From Chitinophaga filiformis (GTDB taxonomy: Bacteria; Bacteroidota; Bacteroidia; Chitinophagales; Chitinophagaceae), in contig NZ_JAKIRP010000002.1 in assembly GCF_021646545.1 (NCBI RefSeq), forward strand, positions 1-64,000: a stretch of 64,000 bases of DNA. The letters run 5' to 3'. The notes under the pieces were generated by a model. The model was not told the origin of the DNA, did no database searches, and saw nothing but the letters and a program-made list of their open reading frames with translations. Below, piece by piece: positions 48,483 through 55,999 of the stretch (its first letter is position 1; every line of letters begins with the position of its first letter). Made by a program: the position numbers and the translations under genes.

Positions 48483-49355
48483 TCAAAACTGGTAGTAAAA
48501 GCTCGCGGTGAAAAATGAATTGGCCTTTCCCGGATCAGACTGCGACTTTTGTCCGAGTAGAGAAAGCTGGTACTCTACCTCTATCATATAGCTCGCCCTG
48601 TTATAAGCCAGCGGCAGTTTCAGATTGTAGGACAGCAGATCATAGCTGGTTGTTGTCTCGGTAGTAGACGTGCTGCCTGTCCCGCCTCCCGGAGTGGTAC
48701 CTAAAATGGGGGGAAGAATGCCCAGCAAACTATCTCTGATAGTTTTTTCCTGTATGTAATAGGTATAAAACCGTTGTGTGCCGGCTGTTACATCTATCAA
48801 CGGCGTAAGTGTGACGATGTCTTTTGAGGTCAGGCTAAACAGGTTGATCTGTTTGCTGATACCCAGCGTAGAGAAGAAGTCATTCGTCTTTCCAAATGCG
48901 TAATCCACTCCCAGCGTAGTTGTGAGCCAGCCGCTGTGCGTAAGCCCCACAGCTGCTGAATGAGGATTGGCCGCTTGCAGGAAAGGAGAAAGCTTAGGAT
49001 AAAAAGTATAATTATAGCTCAGCTCTGCCGACAAACGTTTACTCAGTTTAAAGGAAAAGCCTGCTCCTGCACTGTATGCAGAAACAACACGGTCATGGTC
49101 ATTCAGTAAACGATAGCTGGTACCGGTCAGTGAGAAGCCTGAGCGATGCTGATATTTGGCTACTGCCGCTACATAGGCCATTCTTTCATCTGCTTTCTGA
49201 CCGTAATAGTTCGCATTGTTGGCATAACTGGTTCCAATAGTAAGTGTGGATTTTTCAGCGGTAGCTGCACTGTCCTTTTGTAATGTACTGTCTGTCTGCG
49301 CCTGGCAGAAAGCACTGGCTAATAATATTGGCAGTAAAAAGAATATCTGTTTCAT
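48483..49355 (-). CDS. predicted outer-membrane beta-barrel protein of unknown function
   Basis: Protein of 290 residues with signal peptide MKQIFFLLPILLASAFCQAQ. The mature part alternates polar and aromatic residues in strands (SGFSLTGTSYRLLND, SAELSYNYTFYP, TTLGVDYAFGKTNDFF, YMIEVEYQLSLLG) and ends FFTASFYYQF, a typical barrel C-terminus with terminal Phe. A Gly/Ser/Thr-rich loop lies near residue 220. I do not recognise a named family. It is the third gene of an operon that ends in a two-component system, 22 bp from the preceding gene and 5 bp from the regulator gene, so it may be the sensed or regulated surface component. Confidence 0.75.
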   Translation of the reverse strand: MKQIFFLLPILLASAFCQAQTDSTLQKDSAATAEKSTLTIGTSYANNANYYGQKADERMAYVAAVAKYQHRSGFSLTGTSYRLLNDHDRVVSAYSAGAGFSFKLSKRLSAELSYNYTFYPKLSPFLQAANPHSAAVGLTHSGWLTTTLGVDYAFGKTNDFFSTLGISKQINLFSLTSKDIVTLTPLIDVTAGTQRFYTYYIQEKTIRDSLLGILPPILGTTPGGGTGSTSTTETTTSYDLLSYNLKLPLAYNRASYMIEVEYQLSLLGQKSQSDPGKANSFFTASFYYQF

Positions 49356-49377
49356 GGTTTTTCATTGAAGCGCTGTG

Positions 49378-49722
49378 CTATGGAACACGAACACCTATTT
49401 TCTTGATGACAATCTTTGGCTTGATGATTTTCGGTGTTTTTACAGGCGTTATCACTGATGGAACGGCTATAGGTTTCACCTGTTTTTTAGCCTTGGGAAC
49501 CTCTTTAATAACCGGTTCCACAGGCAGCTCCTGCGTTGGTTCTACTGTTTCCGTCTCTACCGGCTTTTTGACAGGAATGGTGTCCATCCGCACGGCATCC
49601 GGGGGAATTACCTTGTAAGTAGGTTGGGGTAGTGTAGTACTACCCCAACTATAGAGGGAAATGATTGATAGTATAGCGGTTATTCCTACATGGCGATATA
49701 TAGCCCCTTTGTTCATATTCAC
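49378..49722 (-). CDS. secreted or anchored Pro/Lys/Val-rich protein
   Basis: Protein of 114 residues with an N-terminal hydrophobic segment (HVGITAILSIISLYSWG, about 11-27) that could be a signal peptide or anchor. The rest is low-complexity sequence rich in Pro, Lys, Val, Ile and Glu (PVKKPVETETVEPTQELP, KPKIVIKKIGVRVP), resembling the extended periplasm-spanning linker of TonB but without a TonB C-terminal domain. It probably bridges or lines the periplasm. No catalytic motif is present. It sits between the repeat-protein and barrel genes in the operon with small gaps (18 and 22 bp). Confidence 0.65.
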   Translation of the reverse strand: MNMNKGAIYRHVGITAILSIISLYSWGSTTLPQPTYKVIPPDAVRMDTIPVKKPVETETVEPTQELPVEPVIKEVPKAKKQVKPIAVPSVITPVKTPKIIKPKIVIKKIGVRVP

Positions 49723-49740
49723 GACAGTATTAATAATGTG

Positions 49741-50526
49741 TTACCTCAGGCCTACCTTCATATTTGCTCCGACATGAGTAGCAGTTTTGATAGATGGCAC
49801 TTTCACGGTATTGTGCACAGCTCCTGCAGCCTTGATAGATGAGGAAGCGGCAATTTTAGTATGATTTTTTACACCTGCATCTACTGATTTTACAGCTGCT
49901 TTTGTACCAACAGCAGTTTGTTTAATGTCGCTGTTGACATTTGTGGCGATATGCTGCGTGCTTTTAACAGTAGCATTAGTGGTGCCGACAGTTGTCTGTT
50001 TAATCTCACTGTTGACAGCAGTACCAACATTCTGCGTGCTTTTAACAGTGGTGTTAATGGTACCTGCAGCCGTCTGTTTTATGTCATTGTTGACAGCAGT
50101 GGCGGCGTTTTGTGTGCTTTTAACAGCCACGTTACTGGTACCCACAGCGTTCTCTTTTATGTCGCTATTGACAGCAGTCGTGGTGTTTTGTGTGCTTTTA
50201 ACAGTCACACCGCTTGCACTGTTTACACTATTCTTTAATACATCTGCATGCTCTGTAGCAGCTGCAGAAATGTTTGTTTTGTCTTGAGCAGCAATGGCTG
50301 TACTGTTTTTAGTATTTACTCCTGTTGATGCATTTGCAGCTCCAGTAGACGCTGTTTTTACATTGCCTGATTTAACATCAGCCTGGGCATGAGTCTGCCC
50401 AGACATTGTTCCGTTCACTGAATTTGTCCCGACGGTCGCCGATTGTGTTGTCTTAACAGTTGCTTGCTGGGCAAATATAGCGTTTGAAAATAAAAAAGCA
50501 GCAATGACAAAAAGTGTTGTTTTCAT
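49741..50526 (-). CDS. secreted 26-residue tandem-repeat protein
   Basis: Protein of 261 residues with a clear signal peptide (MKTTLFVIAAFLFSNAIFAQ). The mature chain is very rich in Thr, Ala, Asn, Val, Lys and Ser, with no Cys or Trp. Residues 109-212 consist of four 26-residue repeats, each starting VKSTQ and continuing with a pattern like AVNxDIKQTxVGTxN. The flanking parts look like decayed copies (VKTTQSATVGTNSVNG). I know no family for it. Such sequence could form a surface fibre, an amyloid-like or solenoid structure, or an intrinsically disordered coat. It is the promoter-proximal gene of the operon that ends with the two-component system, so it may be its most abundant product. Confidence 0.8.
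   Translation of the reverse strand: MKTTLFVIAAFLFSNAIFAQQATVKTTQSATVGTNSVNGTMSGQTHAQADVKSGNVKTASTGAANASTGVNTKNSTAIAAQDKTNISAAATEHADVLKNSVNSASGVTVKSTQNTTTAVNSDIKENAVGTSNVAVKSTQNAATAVNNDIKQTAAGTINTTVKSTQNVGTAVNSEIKQTTVGTTNATVKSTQHIATNVNSDIKQTAVGTKAAVKSVDAGVKNHTKIAASSSIKAAGAVHNTVKVPSIKTATHVGANMKVGLR
49891..50202 (-). repeat. four tandem 78-bp repeats inside the repeat-protein gene
   Basis: In-frame tandem repeat with period 78 bp, about four copies, encoding residues 109-212 of the secreted protein. Nucleotide copies are similar but diverged (motif GTGCTTTTAACAG recurs on the + strand), which argues for old expansion under selection on the protein. Confidence 0.9.
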
Positions 50527-50566
50527 ACATTTCCAATTTTAAGTTAGTATTTATTGCTTGTTGATG

Positions 50567-50597
50567 CAAACTTAGATGCCCAACATGAAGAAAAAAT
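50567..50597 (-). promoter_or_regulatory. Bacteroidota-type promoter of the repeat-protein/two-component operon
   Basis: On the - strand TAAGTTTG (50567-50574) matches the -7 consensus TAnnTTTG exactly, 40 bp before the ATG at 50526. A T-rich stretch about 19 bp upstream stands in for the -33 TTTG. Confidence 0.5.
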
Positions 50598-50791
50598 GAA
50601 AAACGGCTTGTGGGGGAGAAGGCAGAATGCCAGAAAAATACTTGAAGCACGTTAAAATAATATCATGTGCAACAGGGGAGGCCTTCTGGTGTCATGGCCT
50701 GGTATTTGGGGTTCTCTGGGCAGGAACGGCTATTTTTTGCAATCGGGCATCGAAGAGGAAGTGATATCTTTATATAGTAACCATCACAGCT

Positions 50792-51262
50792 ATGAATATT
50801 CTTACACAAATATCCACACATCTGCTGGACGTCATCGAGGGAGAAAACTGGACTGATGTAAATATTATGGATAGCCTGAAGGACGTAACAGTACAGGAAG
50901 CCACTTTGAAAACAAAAGCTTCGCCCAACACGATCGCAGCGCTGGTAAATCATCTTATCTACTGGAACCGGGTGATGATACAACGTATAAACGGGATCAG
51001 GGTAACCATACCTGATGTTAACGGATTTGATGTTCCCGGCTTAACAAGTGAACAGGATTGGACGAACCTGAAGAAGGAACTGGTAGCTTCTGCTTATGAA
51101 CTGGCAGAGGCAATAAAAAAGGTAAATGAAAGCAGGTTGCCGGAGCCAATTGTGGCAGATCATTCATCCACTTATAGAAATCTGCAAGGTACGGTGGAGC
51201 ATTTGCACTATCATCTGGGGCAGATTGTGATCCTGAAAAAGCTGATTAAGGCCGGTAATTAA
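50792..51262 (+). CDS. DinB-like four-helix metal-binding protein
   Basis: Protein of 156 residues that fits the DinB/YfiT superfamily. It has a first helix with the usual conserved polar start, NHLIYWNRVM containing the first metal-ligand His, and VEHLHYHLGQIVILKKL at the C-terminus containing the further histidines. Members bind a divalent metal in a four-helix bundle; some act as thiol-dependent transferases, but most, including this one, have no assigned substrate. It lies alone on the + strand. A possible promoter (TTTG at 50736, TATCTTTA at 50765) is upstream but with an overlong spacer. Its stop is only 10 bp from the stop of the convergent small gene. Confidence 0.85.
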   Translation: MNILTQISTHLLDVIEGENWTDVNIMDSLKDVTVQEATLKTKASPNTIAALVNHLIYWNRVMIQRINGIRVTIPDVNGFDVPGLTSEQDWTNLKKELVASAYELAEAIKKVNESRLPEPIVADHSSTYRNLQGTVEHLHYHLGQIVILKKLIKAGN

Positions 51263-51272
51263 TTACACGGCC

Positions 51273-51473
51273 TCAATCATTTTCCTCTTCTTTTTCATCA
51301 CTATCTTTCTCGTCATTTTCTTCAGCTTCCTCGCCAATCTTCCTGACAATGGAAGAGATTGGCCCTTTCATATGCTCCTCAGGATCCGGTCCGAGTGTTT
51401 CAGGGTCTGGCTTTATGCTGGAATCTTCTTTTTCTTTTTTGACGTCTTTATCTTTAGGATTGTCCTGTATCAT
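51273..51473 (-). CDS. small highly charged hypothetical protein
   Basis: Sixty-six residues, overwhelmingly Glu, Asp and Lys with an uncharged centre (HMKGPISSIVRKIGEEA). There is no signal peptide or membrane segment and it is probably disordered. It starts at an ATG at 51473 with 182 bp of non-coding DNA upstream. I recognise no family. Small acidic proteins of this kind are common in Bacteroidota and it could be real, but a chance frame in a low-complexity stretch cannot be excluded. Confidence 0.55.
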   Translation of the reverse strand: MIQDNPKDKDVKKEKEDSSIKPDPETLGPDPEEHMKGPISSIVRKIGEEAEENDEKDSDEKEEEND

Positions 51474-51618
51474 AAAATATCATTTATTTATTGTTCAGGT
51501 AACAAAATCATGCCAAGGCATTAACACAATGAGCAGGTTTTACAGGCAAATGAATGGATTGTTTGAATTTCGCAAATGATGGTTTGATGTTCGTAACTGG
51601 TCTGATACCGTCCCTTCT

Positions 51619-51626
51619 TAATTTTG
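51619..51626 (+). promoter_or_regulatory. -7 box upstream of the SDR gene
   Basis: TAATTTTG is an exact TAnnTTTG match, 29 bp before the ATG at 51656. No TTTG lies at the ideal distance upstream (the nearest is at 51583). Confidence 0.4.
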
Positions 51627-51655
51627 CTCATTCTTTATCGTAAACAGCACTATTC

Positions 51656-52381
51656 ATGAAACTAACAGGAAATAAAATTTTAATTACCGGCGGCGCCAGC
51701 GGTATTGGACTGGGGCTTGCAGAAAGATTTCTACAGGAAGGCAATACCGTGTTGATCTGTGGAAGACGCGAATCTGCCTTAAAAGAGGTTACAGCTAAAT
51801 ATCCATCCATCATTACCAAAGTATGCGATTTGTCAGCAGAAGCTGGACGGGAAGATCTTTATAACTGGGTTGCCACCCAGCACAGTGATCTGAACGTACT
51901 GGTGAACAATGCAGGTATCCAGAACTGGATGAACATCACAGATGCGGACTTTTATCAACGTGCAAAAAATGAAATTGCTACGAACATCGAAGCACCGGTG
52001 CATTTGACTGCGCTATTCATTAAACTGCAATCACTGCATACGATTGTGAACGTGACCTCCGGACTGTCATTCGTACCACTGACTAAAGTACCTGTATACA
52101 GCGGCACCAAAGCCTTTTTCCATTCCTTCACACTTTCGTCAAAATACCTGCTCAAGGCAAGAGGCATAGAAGTGATTGAAGTGATACCGCCCGCACTGAA
52201 TACCGATCTTGGTGGAAAGGGCCTGCACGATGCGGCCCCTCCGGTAAGTGATTTTTTAGACGCTATATTCACACAGTTAAAAGAAGGTAAAACAGCATTG
52301 ACTTTCGGATTCACTGAAGCCGTGTCGAAAGCCGGCTCGGAAGAGCTGAATAGCGCTTTTAACAGGCTGAACCCAAGCTGA
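51656..52381 (+). CDS. short-chain dehydrogenase/reductase (DltE-like)
   Basis: Protein of 241 residues with the classical SDR layout: cofactor loop TGGASGIGLGLAERF at about 11-25, CGRRE favouring NADP(H), NNAGIQNW, the catalytic Ser in NVTSGLSFVP, and the active-site YSGTKAF (Tyr/Lys pair). The pattern and the C-terminal extension resemble the DltE subgroup of oxidoreductases, for which substrates are poorly defined. It is monocistronic on the + strand, with a -7 promoter box 29 bp upstream, and is followed by a structured palindromic intergenic region. Confidence 0.92.
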   Translation: MKLTGNKILITGGASGIGLGLAERFLQEGNTVLICGRRESALKEVTAKYPSIITKVCDLSAEAGREDLYNWVATQHSDLNVLVNNAGIQNWMNITDADFYQRAKNEIATNIEAPVHLTALFIKLQSLHTIVNVTSGLSFVPLTKVPVYSGTKAFFHSFTLSSKYLLKARGIEVIEVIPPALNTDLGGKGLHDAAPPVSDFLDAIFTQLKEGKTALTFGFTEAVSKAGSEELNSAFNRLNPS

Positions 52382-52424
52382 CGGGGTGGTAACTCAAAAA
52401 GCTCCTGCCTGGCTTATTAGGCTT

Positions 52425-52464
52425 ATCAGATGACACTATTTTACAAACAATAGTGTCATCTGAT
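52425..52464. terminator. 16-bp hairpin between convergent genes
   Basis: Perfect inverted repeat ATCAGATGACACTATT / AATAGTGTCATCTGAT (52425-52440 with 52449-52464) with an 8-nt loop, 44 bp after the SDR stop. No T run follows, so termination is plausible but unproven. Confidence 0.5.
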
Positions 52465-52494
52465 TCTGCGGGGACAGCCCCGGGATGATAATAA

Positions 52495-52561
52495 GCCGGG
52501 AACAAAACACCAATCGGCTCCGCTAGGTGCGGGGTGTTTGTAGCGCCGGTTTCAACCCGGC
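52495..52561. repeat. GC-rich nested palindromic intergenic element
   Basis: Outer arms GCCGGG (52495) and CCCGGC (52556) enclose inner arms AAACACC (52505) and GGTGTTT (52533). An alternative GCCGG/CCGGC hairpin lies at 52545-52561. It looks like a dispersed REP-type element, but copy number cannot be judged from one window. Confidence 0.45.
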
Positions 52562-52570
52562 AACGTGTCT

Positions 52571-53230
52571 TTATAACCGGTTGACAACCGCGGGTAATCG
52601 GAATTGTTTTAACGTGAAATAAACAATGCCAAACATAGTTCCGAACAGAAAGGTAAACGCCCACATCATGACATGCTCCTGTGGCCGGAAAATATGCACG
52701 GAGAATGTATATAGAAGCTTTTGCGGCTCGGTAACGGCATCCCAGCTATTGAAACGCAGGTACCTGCCTATATAGACGCCATAGCCGCATAATATAAAAC
52801 TAATGATCACAGAAATCTTTACCCATCCGTCTCTCAGGTGCCCTGACAAAAACTGTTCTATCTGCATAAGCGATACAATCCCCAGTAGAAGACCGTTCCA
52901 TGCTGCCGAAGTTACCAGTAGCAGATCAAACCATTTAGGAACGGGCGGCTTTTCTGTATAATGAAAAAGATCTGTTATGATATAAGCAGCATTCGGAAAG
53001 AATGCCAGCCAGCAGGTGAGGAGAAGTATTGCCCTGAGATTGAACCTGTTCTGCCGGATCAGCGAACGGCTGAATAATAAAGGCAATATTGCCAGGAAGG
53101 TATTCCAGATGTAAAAACCGTAAACCAGCTCTTTCGTGTACATCACCCTTGTTAACAACAACAGCATGGTAAAGGATACTGATACCAGCAGCATTCTTTC
53201 AAGTGGAGAAATGTTCTTTAACATTGACAA
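52571..53230 (-). CDS. DUF1361 integral membrane protein
   Basis: Protein of 219 residues with about six hydrophobic segments (MLLVSVSFTMLLLLTRV, FLAILPLLFS, AILLLTCWLAFF, WNGLLLGIVSLM, ISVIISFILCGYGVYIG, MMWAFTFLFGTMFGIVYF). The conserved signatures FPNAAYIITDLFHY and GRYLRFNSWD are those of the DUF1361 family of inner-membrane proteins of unknown function. The length is normal. It begins 14 bp after the ferritin-like gene on the same strand, so the two are likely cotranscribed. Confidence 0.88.
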   Translation of the reverse strand: MSMLKNISPLERMLLVSVSFTMLLLLTRVMYTKELVYGFYIWNTFLAILPLLFSRSLIRQNRFNLRAILLLTCWLAFFPNAAYIITDLFHYTEKPPVPKWFDLLLVTSAAWNGLLLGIVSLMQIEQFLSGHLRDGWVKISVIISFILCGYGVYIGRYLRFNSWDAVTEPQKLLYTFSVHIFRPQEHVMMWAFTFLFGTMFGIVYFTLKQFRLPAVVNRL

Positions 53231-53244
53231 AATAATTTAAAACA

Positions 53245-53991
53245 TTAGTGTGCAATAACACTGTTTCTGAATATAGCGCTGTTAGCAGTGATGCGATTGA
53301 TGATCCTATTGTACTTGTATCTCATCTTGAGCATAAATTTCCCAAGCGTGTTACCACCTGCTTTGAACAGCTTCCTGTGCGCCATCCACACCACGAGTGC
53401 CGTAGAGAAGAAGAAAACATAATAGACCTTCAGGGCGATTGTTTTCCCTAAAGCGGTCTTACTATTGAAGATGATCGAAAGCCGCTCGGTCTGAAACGCA
53501 ATATGAGGCGCTTCATCAATGAGTATATCGGTACAGATCTGCTTCAGTAACTTACAGCGGGTAGCATCTTTCATGGACTGATAGAATATTTGTGCGGTAC
53601 TTTCAACAACTGTAACGGTGAGTGTCCATATTTCCATATTGGCGTTGAAATACCTCACTTTTCTGAAAAGAGTATCGCCGAGGTCCGCTTTGATCCTTGG
53701 CTTTCCTATTCTGTCCAGGTAAGTCCCTAAATTGTTGCCATGTTTCTGTTCTTCCTTTATAAACAGCGCGGTAGCTTCAATATAAGCCAGGTCATTTATC
53801 TGCTTTGCGTACCTGGTTACTGCCTGCAGTAGATGCCGGCCGTCAGATGTCTCTCCCAGCTGCCAGGCTTGCAGAGAGTGGAGTATTGTTGAAATTTCCT
53901 GTTCAGAAATATCGGGGTTCAAAGACCAGTCTATACGTCGCTGTTTTGCGTTTTCTTCGAAGTACAAAATCCACTGATTACTTGTCTTCAT
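53245..53991 (-). CDS. ferritin-like protein with C-terminal membrane segment
   Basis: Protein of 248 residues. Two helix motifs with the spacing of di-iron carboxylate ligands are visible: EATALFIKEEQKHGNNL (about 79-95) and DILIDEAPHIAFQ (about 160-172), each with a Glu-x-x-His pair, plus intermediate acidic helices. This suggests a ferritin-like four-helix bundle that binds two metal ions. After it comes a hydrophobic stretch (VYYVFFFSTALVVWM) and a basic tail, an unusual arrangement implying membrane attachment. I know no named function. It is cotranscribed with the DUF1361 gene. The upstream 450 bp contains no other gene. Confidence 0.65.
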   Translation of the reverse strand: MKTSNQWILYFEENAKQRRIDWSLNPDISEQEISTILHSLQAWQLGETSDGRHLLQAVTRYAKQINDLAYIEATALFIKEEQKHGNNLGTYLDRIGKPRIKADLGDTLFRKVRYFNANMEIWTLTVTVVESTAQIFYQSMKDATRCKLLKQICTDILIDEAPHIAFQTERLSIIFNSKTALGKTIALKVYYVFFFSTALVVWMAHRKLFKAGGNTLGKFMLKMRYKYNRIINRITANSAIFRNSVIAH

Positions 53992-54395
53992 GTGTTATAT
54001 TTTTCATAGTGAGTACAGGTCGTAATTGTTCTATATATACTTTGTGTTTCAAAGTGTAAAGGCAAAAAAATGACAAGACAATGCCTATATCAGACTATCA
54101 GCATTATGCTTGTCCTGATTCAATGAACCGGGTTACTGAAGTGTACAAAAGATGATGCTACCATCGGGTTCGGGAACCATTATGGTATCCTTTGACGTGC
54201 AACTGCCGGCAATAGGTAAACATATAGGTATTCGGCTAACTGCATTACCATGAATGGGTTACAAGTTAATGCAGGCCGGTGTTCCTCAATGTCTGAAAAG
54301 TGTTTTTAAAGCACTTTGAATGACAAAGTAAATGAATAATTTTTAACTTTCAACAAAATATTTTTGCTTTCCTTTTACCGCTCATAAAGCTTGCC
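53992..54395. other. non-coding divergent intergenic region
   Basis: About 400 bp between divergent genes. No credible reading frame, RNA gene or strong repeat was seen. A weak AAAGTG/CACTTT hairpin lies near 54297-54318. It must hold the promoter of the ferritin-like gene, but no convincing box was found. Confidence 0.6.
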
Positions 54396-54425
54396 TTTGA
54401 TACTTATGATCTTTTTATAAATTTA
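54396..54425 (+). promoter_or_regulatory. promoter of the amidohydrolase gene
   Basis: TTTG (54396-54399) and TAAATTTA (54418-54425), one mismatch to TAnnTTTG, with an 18-bp spacer in an A/T-rich stretch 22 bp before the ATG. Confidence 0.45.
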
Positions 54426-54447
54426 GAATAAACTATCTCTAGAACAT

Positions 54448-55539
54448 ATGCGTAAACTGTCTATTGTCGCCTGTGCCTTACTAAGTACCAGCTCTATGTG
54501 TTATGGCCAGGAAAGACCCACCATTGATTTTGAAAAATACGACCCGCCTTCCTCCCTGGTAGTACCGGAACATAAACTGACAAAGGCGAAGTTCCCTTTT
54601 ATAGATGTGCATAATCATCAGAATGGCTTGTCGTCGGGAAACCTGCGGGACCTGCTACAGGATATGGATGCCCTGAACATGAAAGTGATGGTGAATCTTA
54701 GTGGTGGAAACGGCAGCCGCCTGAAAGCGCAGACAGACAATGTAAAGAGTAAGGCGCCAAACAGGTTTATCATTTTCGCCAATATTGATTTCAGCGGCAT
54801 AGGAGAGGAGGGCTGGACGGAGAAAGCCGTGCGTCAGCTGACAGAAGACGTGAAGAATGGTGCAAACGGTCTGAAAGTATTCAAGAACCTGGGACTTAGT
54901 GTACGTGATAATAACGGCAAGCGGGTAGCCATTGATGATCCCCGGCTGGATGCCGTATGGGACCAGTGTGGTAAACTGAAGATCCCCGTCTTGATACATG
55001 CCGCTGATCCCAAACAATTCTGGCAGCCGGCGGATAATAACAACGAACGCTGGCTGGAATTGATTACTCATCCGGGCCGCAAACGCAGTAATACTGATCC
55101 GGCACCCTGGGAACAGATCATTGAGGAGCAACACCGCATGTTCAGGAAACATCCGGCTACCACCTTTATAAATGCGCATTTCGGCTGGTACGCGAGCGAC
55201 CTGGCTCATTTATCGCAACTGATGGAACAGATACCGAATATGTATGTTGAATTTGGAGCAGTGATTGCTGAACTGGGGCGTCAACCGAGGATGGCAAGAC
55301 AATTCTTTGAGAAGTATCAGAACCGGATCCTTTTCGGTAAAGATTCCTGGCAGCCGGAAGAATATACCACGTATTTCCGCGTACTTGAAACTGCAGATGA
55401 ATATTTCCCGTATCACAAAAAGTATCATGCTTTCTGGCGTATGTATGGTATGGCGCTGCCGGATGATATATTGAAGAAAGTATATTATCAGAATGCGTTG
55501 AGGATCATTCCTGGAATAGATAAGAGTTTGTTTGAATAA
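54448..55539 (+). CDS. exported amidohydrolase-family TIM-barrel enzyme
   Basis: Protein of 363 residues with signal peptide MRKLSIVACALLSTSSMCYG. The amidohydrolase-2 type barrel is marked by FIDVHNHQNG (first metal-binding His pair), IPVLIHAADP, NAHFGWYASDL and ILFGKDSWQP (late acidic ligand). Family members decarboxylate or hydrolyse small organic acids or lactones using one metal ion; the exported location here points to a periplasmic substrate, not further definable. It is monocistronic, with a candidate promoter directly upstream and a good terminator directly downstream. Confidence 0.88.
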   Translation: MRKLSIVACALLSTSSMCYGQERPTIDFEKYDPPSSLVVPEHKLTKAKFPFIDVHNHQNGLSSGNLRDLLQDMDALNMKVMVNLSGGNGSRLKAQTDNVKSKAPNRFIIFANIDFSGIGEEGWTEKAVRQLTEDVKNGANGLKVFKNLGLSVRDNNGKRVAIDDPRLDAVWDQCGKLKIPVLIHAADPKQFWQPADNNNERWLELITHPGRKRSNTDPAPWEQIIEEQHRMFRKHPATTFINAHFGWYASDLAHLSQLMEQIPNMYVEFGAVIAELGRQPRMARQFFEKYQNRILFGKDSWQPEEYTTYFRVLETADEYFPYHKKYHAFWRMYGMALPDDILKKVYYQNALRIIPGIDKSLFE

Positions 55540-55548
55540 TATCACATT

Positions 55549-55578
55549 AAAAAAGGGGCTGATTTCTCAGTCCCTTTT
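55549..55578. terminator. bidirectional rho-independent terminator
   Basis: AAAAGGGGCTGA (55551-55562) pairs with TCAGTCCCTTTT (55567-55578), with one G-T pair, loop TTTC, A run before and T run after. It lies between the convergent amidohydrolase and DUF6717-like genes. Confidence 0.8.
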
Positions 55579-55588
55579 GGTTATAACA

Positions 55589-55948
55589 TCAATCGTTATT
55601 TGTTACCGGACTAACATAAATAGCTTCCGGAAGGTCTGCAAATACATGTTCTGTAACCGCGCAAAGCCACATCGGATGGTTGACAGGTTCGCCCATATAT
55701 GTTTCCATTATATAATTGCCCCCACCTATGGAATCACGTAAGTCGCTAACCAGTTTAACCGTATCCGATCCCTCAAAAGGTTCGTCGCTGATGTCAATAA
55801 AACATTCGTTGGTATCACCACTAATCTTGTCAAGCATAGTATCCGCACCTTCAACCATTTCCAGCTCGCTGATACTGCCTTCCCATCCCGGAAGATCAAT
55901 GTACCACCTGTTTGAGGGAGACTTGTAAAATCTGAATGTGTGTCTCAT
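55589..55948 (-). CDS. small cytoplasmic protein, probably DUF6717
   Basis: Protein of 119 residues without signal or membrane segment. The start RFYKSPSNRWYIDLPGWEG and the central LEMVEGADTMLD recall the DUF6717 family as I remember it; the function is unknown. The mixed alpha/beta composition and conserved Trp and acidic residues suggest a small globular domain. An excellent promoter candidate lies just upstream (55969-55998) and a shared terminator downstream, so it is a single-gene unit. Confidence 0.7.
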   Translation of the reverse strand: MRHTFRFYKSPSNRWYIDLPGWEGSISELEMVEGADTMLDKISGDTNECFIDISDEPFEGSDTVKLVSDLRDSIGGGNYIMETYMGEPVNHPMWLCAVTEHVFADLPEAIYVSPVTNND

Positions 55949-55968
55949 CTCCGAATATTTAAAGGTGG

Positions 55969-55998
55969 CAAAGGTATTGATTTCTTCCTGAACACAAC
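55969..55998 (-). promoter_or_regulatory. promoter of the DUF6717-like gene
   Basis: On the - strand TACCTTTG (55969-55976) is an exact TAnnTTTG match. GTTG (55995-55998) stands in for TTTG with an 18-bp spacer. The box is 20 bp before the start codon. Confidence 0.5.
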
Positions 55999-55999
55999 G

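Noticed and set aside
49891-50202. CRISPR-like periodic repeat
   Set aside because: The repeats are in frame in a secreted-protein gene, have diverged units and no unique spacers, and no cas genes are near.
50663-50983. 106-codon - strand frame opposite the DinB-like gene start
   Set aside because: It overlaps the probable promoter and the start of the + strand gene; Cys/His-rich nonsense-like sequence.
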